The notes beneath the pieces were generated by a model. That model had not been told where the DNA came from and did not search any database. It saw only the letters and a list, made by a program, of their open reading frames with translations. Made by a program: the position numbers and the translations under genes. From Casuarius casuarius (Eukaryota; Chordata; Aves; Casuariiformes; Casuariidae): a stretch of DNA of 64,000 nucleotides. Where the stretch lies: NCBI GenBank assembly GCA_003342895.1, contig PTFA01000277.1, positions 491,288-555,287 on the forward strand. The letters are read 5' to 3'. Positions 13,901 through 25,900 of the stretch are shown piece after piece; within the stretch, counting starts at the first letter, position 1, and each line of letters begins with the position of its first letter.

Positions 13901-16900
13901 CTGGGAGTCAGCAAATCAGTTAGTTATGGCTTGTTGAACCTTCCCAGCGGTCAATATCAAGCAATACCGGGTATGCCGATGTTCCCTAAACTTAGCTGAC
14001 GTCTTAAAGCACCCTCGGTTCCTACTGCAGTTCCAAGTCAGAGGCCCATGCGTGACATCCTCTTTTGGCAGAATGTAAATTTGCCAGTGGGCTGTCCTAG
14101 TTATATACAATTTTAAACTGTATTGAGCTGCATGCATGTTTCAGTAGCCCTACAAAGTATGAATGTGATGACTTTTTCAGAATCATGTAAGTAATTTCTA
14201 GATCAGGTTTTTGTTTTGTTCTATTTGTTGATGGCTATGTCAAAAGCAGATTTTGGAGATGAGAAAAATGCTAATGAACGATGCTTCAGATTAAAAGGTG
14301 GGATAATGATATTGTACCTTTGATACCTTCTGACTTGTATAGTTGAAGACTGGGGAATCATTGCTTGCTCTCTGAAGTCTGAGGGTCAGTTTTTCATCAT
14401 ATGGTGTTCTCTAGCAGAGGGAAGTAATGGGGTTAGGAAGGCATTACCATTACACTTTTAAGGCATCATGCTGATGAATATGGTGTTGGCTTCAAAACAA
14501 AATGCTATTGAGTAGAGTTAAGAGGCAATGAAATACTGCAAGCTAATGAGAGTGTCCATTATTGTTTATAGATAGCTGGGTTAGATCGGCATTTTTTCAT
14601 GCTGATTTTTTTTTTCAGAGTCATTGCTATCCAAAGAAGTTGTGGTATGTAATAAGAAATAAATAGCACAAGTGTTGCTGTAGCCATGATGGCATACAGA
14701 TGAAAGCAAAGCAGTGCTGACAGAGACAGTTAACATCTCTTACTATCTCTTCTCCAAAGGTACAGGTTTCTCTTAAATTCTCTTAAACAAACAAAAAAAA
14801 CCCTAACATAATCAAATTAAATTTAGAGCCATTATTTTCAATCTTAGTTAACCTAATGTTTCCTGCATCTGTTTTAGATCTGAAAAAGGGTTTTGTGCCT
14901 ATTGTGCATTCTTTTTTTTCCTGACTGATTTGTAGAAGGTATTAATGTCTTACAAACTTTACTTCATTAAGAAATATGGGCAATTCCTCCTTTTTACCCT
15001 TCTGCTTTGTAGTAGGGAATATACTGGGGGAAGGAGTGCATTTCACAGGGCCACTTTAAAGTCAACCGTAGCTTAATCAAGCTTTTCTTTCACATACTTT
15101 TTGAGTGTATGTGATTCTGGAAGCATGTGCAGACACACAAAGATATAAAATAAAAGTAGCAATTACCAGAACAAATATTGCTGCTTCATCAGCGCCGGAC
15201 TGTCATTATTGGCGGCTGCATCTCTGCCCGTGGAAGCCACAGGAGTCACTGTGTTTCTATGCAGATGCACCAGTCTCCCTGGCCAGTAATGGTGCAGGTT
15301 GACTGCATGTGTTTGGACTGCTCATTTTAAGGAGTTACATTTGAGGAATTACGTTTTAAATCAGAAAATACTGAAGTTAGGGTTCCTACAGCTCCCAAAC
15401 GCTGCTTGTATGTTGTGTTTATACTTCAATTTTGTCTTTCTAAATGTGTTATTTTGTATGAATATCTTTTTTATATATGTATATGAATTTACATGCAAAG
15501 CAACAAGACTGAATTAATATTACTGTAAAAATTTTAGTGCTGACTTACATAGCCTGAAGGTGTTGTACCAAACTTCGTATAAAAAACAGAAATCTCTGAA
15601 ATAGGTGAAAATATACAGTTGTATAGAGAATGTAATCTTGGGGGGTTTTGCCTGGGTGGTAGATTTTCTTCTAGGATTAGCAAGAACAGTTAATAGTTGT
15701 TAATGTGACTTTCTAAAAAACTGTTTTTATCATTTCTGAGTGTGATTATGTAAGTGAAGTAGGACAAAGTGTTTGTGGTTGCAGTTCAGGCAAGTATTTC
15801 ATAAAGTGTCACACAAAGAACAAGGCAATTTAATCACTGGGTAAGATGTTAAAACCAGGCTGGAGGTCAGCATAATGAGGCTAAAAGAAAGAGTACAAAG
15901 GTTCAAACACTATTCTGGAGTAAAAAATGTAGGGGTCTAGGTCATTTTTGGCAACTTTCCTGGAACATGGCATTTTCACAGCCAGGAATTCACACATTTG
16001 TTAAATATATGGGCCAGATTTTTTAAAGTGTGCAATATCCCAGCTGGAAAATTGTACAATTCTACCTCCTATCTGGGCGCATACATGTCCTGTACAAGTT
16101 TTTATATACATACATACATACATACATATATGGTGAGAAGGCTGTAATTTTTTAAACCTAGACATTTCACTTCCATGCAACATCCTTGCATTAGCAAAAG
16201 GGGAGTAAGCAGTGGTGGTTGCATTAATATTAGCAGAGTATAGGTAGAAGGGCAAAAGTCTGTTACAATTGACCAGAGCAAAGGCAGGAAATACTCTGTT
16301 GAAAATGCACCTTAAGCAGATCTGTATCATTTTTCTCCAGTTATTAGTAGCACCTTGGAAGTGGACTGGGCAGGATTATTGCCTCAGAGCGGTGTGGCTT
16401 ATTCGGGGTGTGATTTGACAATGCAGCTGAATCACTTTAGTTGCCAGCTTGTGCTATCAGGGGCATTCCCCCACTTCCCTCCCTGCCCATGTTCCTCTGC
16501 GCCCACGCTTCCCCTCCTGCCATCACTGCTGTTCATCCAACCCTACAGTGACCTGTTTCACAAAGGTAAGCTAGAAGAAAATTAACTCAAAACGCCGGGG
16601 CTGNGGGGGCGTGTAGCAGTTTTCTATTTGACTTAGCGTGCTGAACTCTTTCCATAGAGTCAGGCAAGTGCCAGTGGGAAGTTGGGGCAGATGGAGAAGT
16701 GAAATGCTACCGTCCTTCTTGGGAGCTGCTAGCTTTTGCCCAGGTTTGGCAGTACTGTTGTGGAGTTCAAGTGGATGATTGTAATTTGACTGATAGGGTG
16801 TACTGTCTTTAGTCCAAGCACTGGATAAACAGTATCACTGCATTGTTGGTGGGTAATTAGGAATGGTTTTGAACAGAAACAGAAGGAGGCAGAGCCAGTG

Positions 16901-19900
16901 CAGCTGTTAAAGGGAGGGTCATCTAGTGCATCAAATCACGTAGAAAAGTGAGGACTCTGTGCTTTCACCCCTGATGTACTTGCCCAAAGCTCCCGATTTG
17001 CCTGCACTGCCCTTTATCAGGGCCTGACTCAAAGAGGGGTTTGTGGAAGCATCAGTTAACACNATGCCAGGTTCATAGCACTTCTCAGTGCATAAAGCAG
17101 CTTAGGTCTTGCATAGAAATGGCACTGGAATTGCAGAATAATCCTGTTGTTTTTAATACAGAAAAAAATTAGGGATTGCATGCATGACAACCTGAGAGAA
17201 CAAATATTCATGCAGCTAAAGAAGCAGAAGCTTGGCAGCATAAGGAAGCAATCAGAAGTATGGGAAACAACATCCTCTCACAGAATATACAGGGCAAGTC
17301 TTGTAAAAAGACTTGTTGAGTAGGTACAGCTTCATCAATACATCATGCATCTGCATCAGACACATCATTTTGTCTCTGTTATGGATTGATATAGTCCCAT
17401 CACCATCATTTTTGAGCACCCGAAGGAAGGGCACCTTTTATAGCAGGGCTATTACTTGCATCTAACATATGAGAAGTTGAGGCCCAAAGAAGCTAAGTGA
17501 CCTGCCCAGCTGAACCCTATTGAGGTTCAGGTTCCTAAAGAGGAATTCCATAGACTCTAGCAATGCTGATAAGTTTTTAGGCATCTTTGCTGTGTGAATA
17601 TGAGTCCTAAAATCCTGCATCTGCTAAGAGGTATTTTGTTGCTGACTTCAGCAGGATTCAGATCTTAGTGAAAATGGATGCTGAAAGTTAGTAGAAGGTT
17701 GTAGCATCAAAATAATCTGATGCTGACATGGTAACCCATAGAAATTACCACAAATAGAAAGGCTACTATTTAAAAAAGTAATTATGATTGCCAGTCATTG
17801 CCAACTCCAGACAAGTTTCACAATTCAATTCCAGTTTTGCAATTTATACTAGATTGGCTTTTTGGCAGAGTTATTCTAAACCCAGTTAACACCTTATCTA
17901 AGGAACTGGCATATATTGCATCTCAGTTTCTGTTTCCAAGCTTTCCCTTGAAACACTCTTGCTTTAAAGTCTAATCTAGGGTACTCTGGCTGAAGTCTTT
18001 GGTTTGGTTTGGATTGTCTCTCTCTCCCTGGGCAGTGGGAATGAGAATACAGCAGATCCCATGTGGATTTTATTCTTCACTTATGTCCCATGGAGAGATA
18101 TCACTGAACAAACTTACTTCTTGCAAATGAATGGGCCCTCTTACATGCCTCAAGGCACATGAATACCATGCTATCCAAATGTAAATACAAACCTTAAAGA
18201 GTCTAGCAAGTCAGCTGTAGTACACACCTAAGCAATATTTGAAAAATAATTCAGCTCAAACTGATAGTTCAAGAGGAAAACAGAAGAGAAAGCAAATGAA
18301 GTACACACCTCCAACTCCCACAGACTTATCAGCTGGAGCAAACAGCTTAGGAGTCTGTGCAAAAGCATGAGAAGCTCCGGTTTCCTTTCCTAGGTGATGA
18401 GTTCTACAATCCAGGGTCCTTACCAAAGGAAAACCTGTCTCTACTTGGTTGTTGATTAGATCCAGGTCTTGGGAGCACAGCTGCAAGTGACTGTTCAAGT
18501 ATTCAGTGCCAAGATTATTGAGAGTTTATTCTTCTTAATACCAAGATCTTGTAATTTCTCTTTGACAGGTTCTTAAATCTCCTTTCATTTCTATTACAGA
18601 GCAAACAAGCTTCCATGAGGACTCCTTGCTGTCTAATTCCTATCCAAAATTGTCTACATTTGCTGACCTTTGGGACATGATGTGAAGCTTGTTTTTAGCA
18701 AACTTTGTTCNGAGTGGCTGAATTAAGTGTAATTCTTGTGCTCTGGGGAATGGAGTTCTTGATGGTTTTGGGGACCTTTCTGAGACTGCTCAGTATGGGA
18801 ACTGAGAGGAGATGATTCTGTTTTATCGGTGCTGAGGGGTTAGCTGTGATGTGGCAAGTGTGATGAGTTGGGTACTGCATATGGCTTTACAGGCCATGGC
18901 TTTTAATGATCCAAAAGCTTTTGGACAAACTCTGCATCTCTTCTGCTCTGAAATTTCTGGTATTCACTAGTGAAAGTGGAGAATATTCATTTGAGGGCTG
19001 TGAATAATGCCACCGTTTTCTAAACAGCTGGAGCTTTATTTTTGGTCCTAAAAATAAAGCAGGAGCCATGCTGCTATCTGTCTTACACAAGACACAACCA
19101 GAGAGAATTGCCACGTGGTATTCTTCACTGTAAATTACACAAATATGTGGGCACAGTTGATAATTCTTATAAACAAGTCACAGAATGGATAACCTGGGCC
19201 TGGGTACTTAAAGGAAAGGAAGAATTAAAGATTAACATTGCGGGTAATTCCTTTACTTTCATTACAGCACAGTATTCTGAGACTTATCTACCTTGCTTTT
19301 CTATCAGTTATATAATTTCATAGCAAAGTTTTGAGGACACAATAATACTGCTGTTAATTTTTAAGATTTGCCCATAAAGCAGAATTTCTGTTACTTATAG
19401 TCCCATGGATATGAAGCCTGTGAATGGCTTGGGCATGGCTGCTCTTTTGATTCAACTAGCAGATTAAAAAAAGTTACATACAATACATATTTTTTTTCCA
19501 CTTGCCAAAATCCCCCCAGCCAGTTTGTCTGCCCTTTCCTTCCTACACTAATTCGTTTCTACATGACATGTTCCAACTGAACCCTAACAAGATACGTTGT
19601 TTGCAAGTGCTTGTAAGGAAAGCAAAAGGCCCAGTAGAGATGGAGAGCACCAACAGTACACCATACCCACTGGCAGGGAGTCAGGCTGTTCTGCGAGTGA
19701 AGAGCTGTAAGTTAACTGTCTTCAGTCACAGGAGGAAACTGAACTGAAATCTCCCATATCCTGGGATTTATCCTGACCTCTTCCTGCAATCAGATAACCT
19801 AATCTTCATTTAGTGTGTCTTGCATTTGAAAGAACTGAGCAAATCCTACTGAGGAGCTTTGGAATAATTGAACTACATTTGTTTAATGTTCCTATCTGTT

Positions 19901-22900
19901 GATGAAACTTCACCTGCAATATAATATACCACCATCTGCATTAATAACAGGTATGGTGTTTTTTCTGGTAAAAATGACAGCTTGTTACTACATGTACTTG
20001 ATCAAGTTGCAACTAGGATCTTAGCACAGTCATATTTTTATTTCTGTCAGCACTGCATGGCTGTCGTAGCTGTAGAAGACTACAGACTAATCTGTTCCAT
20101 CTAGTGCAACATCAGCAGAATTACTGACTATGTTCTCATTCTAGATTTCTTTATTGTTGGTGATGAATGATGTACTGGATGAAACAGAAGGAATACATCT
20201 GGATTATTAGATATCATGCTGGGTGCATAATGCTGACACATAGCAAAATCTTGTCTTGTAAGCTAAACACTTTTCATATGGAAGTCAGTGACAGATAATA
20301 AATAGAGCACCAGGATGCAAATAACTCATGTTCATTGCTGCATTTTATGTAGTAATATAAAACAATACCAGTACTTTAAGACACAGACTTGTCATCTGCA
20401 GCTTTCATTCTGGATGATCCCTACATATTCCACAGATGTTGTAAATGAGATCAACTGCTACTGTTGAAATACTGGGATACAACAGAATTCTCTCAATAAG
20501 AAAAATGCTATAGGATACATTTTATGAGAAGGAATTTTTAAAATAGCATGTAGAAAATATAAGGAAGCCACCCTTTTAAGATTCTTATTGGATACTGTAC
20601 TTCTCCATTCATTATACTGTGATCTTTTATACACGGGACAGTTGTGTTAGTATTTATGAGAAACTGAATAAGAAGCCTTTTGCTGCCCTTATAATAACCA
20701 ATTTAATGGAGTTGTGCTATATATAGGATGAAAATGTCTCCTTTTTAGTTTTGTGTTAACCACAAGAGGAAAAAAGATGACAAAATCTACGGGGGTGAAT
20801 TCAGTGTGCCAATATGTTATTCGCAGGATGTTGATTTTGTATGAATGGTAAAGCAATAGGAATTTTGGCAAATACTTTGCATCTTCTAGTCTCTTTAAAT
20901 NATCACTGCTTTCGCTGAGGAAAAAACTCAGACTTGAATTTGCTAGAGTCAGCTAAAGCAGTGACTTTCCCAATGTGGAAGAATAAAAGCATTAGTGATT
21001 CACTATGGGAGCTGAGGGGGAAAATGAAGGGACTTTTATTGAGCAATCCTAAGATTGTTGTTTTCTAGTTAATTATCATTCACACTCTCATTGCCATAAC
21101 AATTAGGGAAGTGCCAGCTTTGAGCTTCTTCTGAGTTTGGGGGACTTTGAAATCAAGATTTTGGTTTGTTCTCATACAGAATAGTAAGTAAGTATATAAA
21201 TAACTTCTGCTGTCAGCAGATAACTTCGACAGTAGTAGCGACCGTTGTTTCTAAAGGGGTTATCATGCAGTTAACTCGAAACACTGATCGGTATTTCACA
21301 GTAGCTGTCTAAATAATTTGTCTTACTATCATAGCAAGTACAAATCGTAACACTTGTGATTCATCTGCAAAACATACCACTTGCCAGTTGTTTTACTCAA
21401 AGTGGTTTGGCAGTGTGATCTGTCAGAAGGAAAGGTCAACAGCAAAATTAAAAAAACAGGGATTACACTGCAGTTGTCCACAGAGGATAATGCACTCCAT
21501 AGACTCCATAGCTTTTTGCTTATCCTTGCATGTTCTCTGTCAGAAGGCCTAAATAGACATTGTGAAAAGTTCCCTTATTCATGACAAATCAGGGCAAACT
21601 GCTATTTGTTGTGTTAAGCCTGAGCTGGTGGGACAGCTACAGATGGCTCCATGGCCAAGGTGAGGGCAGAACAGTTGCCTGCAGACAGAACAGCTAGCCC
21701 GTAGTCCTTACTACATCCTGCTGTTATTCAAGGGCAGGCAAGCCTGCCTCATAGTGATTTCAAACTCAGAATATTACTTCATTTTTTATTCCTGCTTTAA
21801 TTTCTAAATTTTAATTTTAATTTAATTTTAATGAAACTGCTCAGATCTGGTGGATTTATTGATTCTAAATAAGACTGAACTGATTCCTTGAGCTTTGTAA
21901 AAGGCTTGTTATTTTGCTAATAATGCCAGCCCGAATGCTTGGTGCCAGTAACAACTATCAAAACCTTTATTTGTTAAGTTCCTAACAATTTCCTGTCAGT
22001 TCATATAAATCAGGAGATTTGGAAGAATATGTTTAATGCCAAAAAATGAAAACAGCATTTTAGTTCAACCAAAGTAAAAACAGAAACTTTTTCTTTAGAC
22101 AGTTTGATTACTTTACTCCTTAGTTTGTCTTAGAAATGCATAGTGTGTGAATGTGCGGGTGTGCAATGAGTTGAGCAACTTGTAAAGTGAAAAAATTAAA
22201 TCCAAGATACAGAAGCTTCTGTGAGAAGAAAAAAGTTTTACATTGCTACCATTCTCTAACAGAGATTGTCAGAAATTAAAAATGTAATTTGCTCACAAAG
22301 TAAAACCTCTGCAACTGCATCCCCTCATACTTCCTATTTAAAGCTCCAGTTTGCTTTTCCAAAACAGCACGTACCACGAAAGGTTACTCTGCAAATAGCG
22401 TAGCAGCTCAGCCCCACAGCCATACAAACATCTATTGTTCCACAAGTCATAATACATGTCTTGTTCATGAGTGAAATTTATTTTAATAACACTTGATTTT
22501 CTTACCTGCTGGCTACTGTGTTGATTAACATCCTCTCTGAAATGCAGTTTTCTTTCCAGGTCCTTTAGAAGTGCAGCTTTATTGTCCCGAATAGAATCAT
22601 CTGTTGATAATGTCAGAGGCTTCAGATTTTTTTTCGTTAATCCCTGTGTTGAGCTATTAAAAGAAAATTCTGTTACTAGCATGCAGCAACCAATATTTTT
22701 TTTGTCACCTGAGTGATATTATATGTTAAGCTTCAACTTTCTGGAGGAAGCTATTATTTACTTATGCAGAAGAAGCTAAAGCATAATATAGGATCTGATT
22801 TTTGGTGCACTATTTTAATGGTGCATTCCATTCCCATTAATGCCAGTAGGAAGGAATTAAAGTACACATCTAAAGGAGAATAAGCATTATAATACTGTAA

Positions 22901-25900
22901 TAACCATCTTAGTTCCATTTCTGGAATAATGATTTCACAATGAAGGCCCAAGACATGTACAGGTGTTNCCGTAGGTACACAATTAGTACATTTTATTGTA
23001 TCAGGCAATAATTTAGAAAGTCAATACAGTTTCTTATCCATTGTCATCTTATGTTTCAAGCGATCATTCACTCTTTTCATGAACTTTTACTTCTTTCATT
23101 TCTTCCACCCTTCTATGAGACTTTATAAGTGCAAAGAGGATAGTTGTGCTTGAGCCCTCGTGCACCCACTCTGAGGATAGGCTTAGGCAGAATTTTAGAA
23201 CCTTCACCCTCAGCAAAGCTTTCTTGTGTGCCTGCCTGCGATGCNCAGGCCGTGAAGGGTGCCAGGTGTGTGCCGCCTGCACAGTGATTGCTCCACTGGA
23301 GAGCAGTGTCCGCAGGAGACTGACTACCTTTCTGTGCTCGCAATTAGGAGGTCTGAGAGTGGGAGTGCAATAGAGGTTTGAAGGCAGGATTTCTTCATGG
23401 AGAGAGTGGCGAGTGCTACCCATACAGGGTCACTTTTTTCTGTTAGAATTATAGATTGGTGGATGTGGTATCGGGAAGAGAGGAGATTGCCGCTTTCTGG
23501 TGGCTATCACTGCCTTGAAATGTACCATGAGTAAAAGTGGGGAAAATACTTCGTACTTTGTGCAGAATTTGGAGTTCTCTGGATGAAGTGTTGTATCAAT
23601 CTACTGCTGTTAGTCATGCTAACACAGGGTTCATGTAGTCTGTGAAAGGGATATTAATTTCGACTCTACCAGTAAAGAGGGGACTCTCAAGGCAACAACC
23701 TTTCCAGTACATCATCATCCTTTTTTGCTTGTTTGGAGGTAGCCATTCTGTCACAGCAGTCATTCTGACTGTCAGTGGAAACATTTGTGTGCAAACCATT
23801 AACTCTTTTGAGATTTTCCAGGAGACTTTAAATATAGAAGATATTGCAACCAGAAAGATACCTTTTTTTAAGTTGTTTCTTAGATTTACCTGGCCTAAGA
23901 AATAACTTATGTTACGAGGTATCTTTTAAAACTTTACTCATTGCTTACAATAGATAAGGATGTTTTTATAGCTCATATAGACAAATAGTCTTAGAGTGAC
24001 TTATCCTGCATGCTCATGCAATCTCTTTTCTCCTACTAATGCAGTCCTGGGAATCTGACTGCGCTCCACAATTCTTCTCTGTATCTCTTTTTAAACTCTC
24101 ATTTCTCTATCTTGATTTTGTATTACCCTTGCGGTATCTTGTTACAGAACCTACTATCTCTTTCTTCCTTAACTGAATGTAAAGGTTAGATGAAATGACC
24201 AAAGCATATGAATAGCTTGTGTTTCTGTTTTATGAATGACTTGCATATCAGCAAACTCCCCACAGAACCCCTGAACAGAAATGCATCTCAGTTTGCTTCA
24301 TGAGCATTTCTTGCCCCTGCTTCGACACATGCGGTTTACGCTACTTACGTAACTGGTGTACATCTGGGCAGCCCCATTGCGTTGGTTGATGGCACAGTAG
24401 GAAGGGAAGGAAGAACAGCACTAAGAAAAGCTACTGGATTCTGCACCCGGCTGGTTGGGGAGATAGGAGCAGGAGTCACGCTTTGAGGCTGAAACTGTTT
24501 CCCGCTAGATGTGGAAACTGCTAATGGAGGCAATATGGGTTCTTTAGGACTTGGTAGAGGCTGTTCACTTTTGCTTGTAAACCCTCCTGAAGACCTTGAC
24601 TGGGCAGACGGAGAAGTTCCTATGAAATTTTCCTTGTTACTTGTTCTTTGGGTTCCCTGAGGGACACTGCTGAATGACGTCACTGAGGAGCTAGAAGAGG
24701 AATTGGTGGGCGATGTGGTCTGTGGTGGTAGGAACTGCTTGGGTCGGGTGTAGCTGAATGATTGTGAAGGAGAGGCTTTGCCTTGTTTGTACATGGTTGA
24801 GGTGGGCTGTTGGTTGAGTGAAGTAGCAGAAAATGAAGTAGCAGAAAATGAAGTAGCTGAGCTGAATGACAGCTCTCTTGTAGCTGTCTGATGCAACTGC
24901 TGTTGTTCGAGCAAGACCTGGTTGTGGAGCTGTTTTAACTGCGTCTGATCCCTGCATTCGAAATAAAGATGAGCAAAATTGGTCATAAGCCATGGTAACC
25001 CCCAAACATACTGGCCGATTACATTTCCATATGTAGTTATCCACATGTGAATTGCAAAAGCAAAAGTCTATGCCCTGTGACAGAGAGGTNGGGGAAGAGG
25101 TAGAGAAAGCTGCTACATGATATATTCTGTGACATTATGGGAAGAGCATAACGTTAACTGGCTACCAAACAAAACTTTTCCTTCCTCTCCCTTTCCTTGC
25201 CAGTGTCACAATAAAAGCTTTTTGGTAGAAAATAACTTGATTGAAGGTGATTCTTACATTTTAACAGATGAAATGTAAAACTCTTACTTGAAGACATTTT
25301 GAGGAATAACATTGTCAAATTCTGCTCTACATCACCATGAAACTTCCCCCTTGTGTAACTAAGAGTGGGATTGGGTTTATAGGAATTTTATATGAGCATT
25401 TGCAATCCAGATTGCAGTCATTCATCTCCAGTTAAAGTAGGTTCTGAAACCAGCATTCTGGCTAATAAAACTGTGTAATAATCCACCACAGGAGAAAATA
25501 GTTTAGGTGGTTGTGATGTTCAGTGACAGGCAGGAGAGTACATCATTCAGGGAGGATGTGCATTTCATGCCATTTTTATTTCCTAGATGCTATTTATTGT
25601 AGAGGTCCTTAGGGTTTATTTACTTTGCAGTTAAGGAAACTATTTTGCCATGTCAGGTGGTTTATTTTGTTCTTGTGTATTTGGAAATATAGCATATGGA
25701 AAACAGGCTAACTTTTCCCCTTCCAAAAACATAAAGGACATGGAGGATGTGAAAAATTGTCATATAATAAACTGTCCAATATTAATTAAATNTTGTTAAA
25801 AAGTGAGAAATGTAGAAGTAGATTAGATGTAGAAGTAGAGAAGTAGAGATCAGCCAAAACTGATGCTGTCCAACCAAATCCATGAAGTCAACAGAATTCA

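Larger units (their letters stand above)
10390..22505 (-). other. MYPN 12.1-kb intron, coding exons 11-12
   Basis: Largest intron in the window. No gene recognised. It contains a TACA microsatellite (16,105-16,129), a MIR-like fragment (17,461-17,515), a pyrimidine-rich patch (about 16,450-16,520), an AT-rich TTTAA-type tract (about 21,780-21,832) and a modestly CpG-containing segment at 15,185-15,300. All open frames are short and family-less. Confidence 0.85.

Noticed and set aside
23064..23423. 119-codon minus frame as a nested gene
   Set aside because: No recognisable domain, includes an ambiguous base, and length is within chance for a GC-richer patch.
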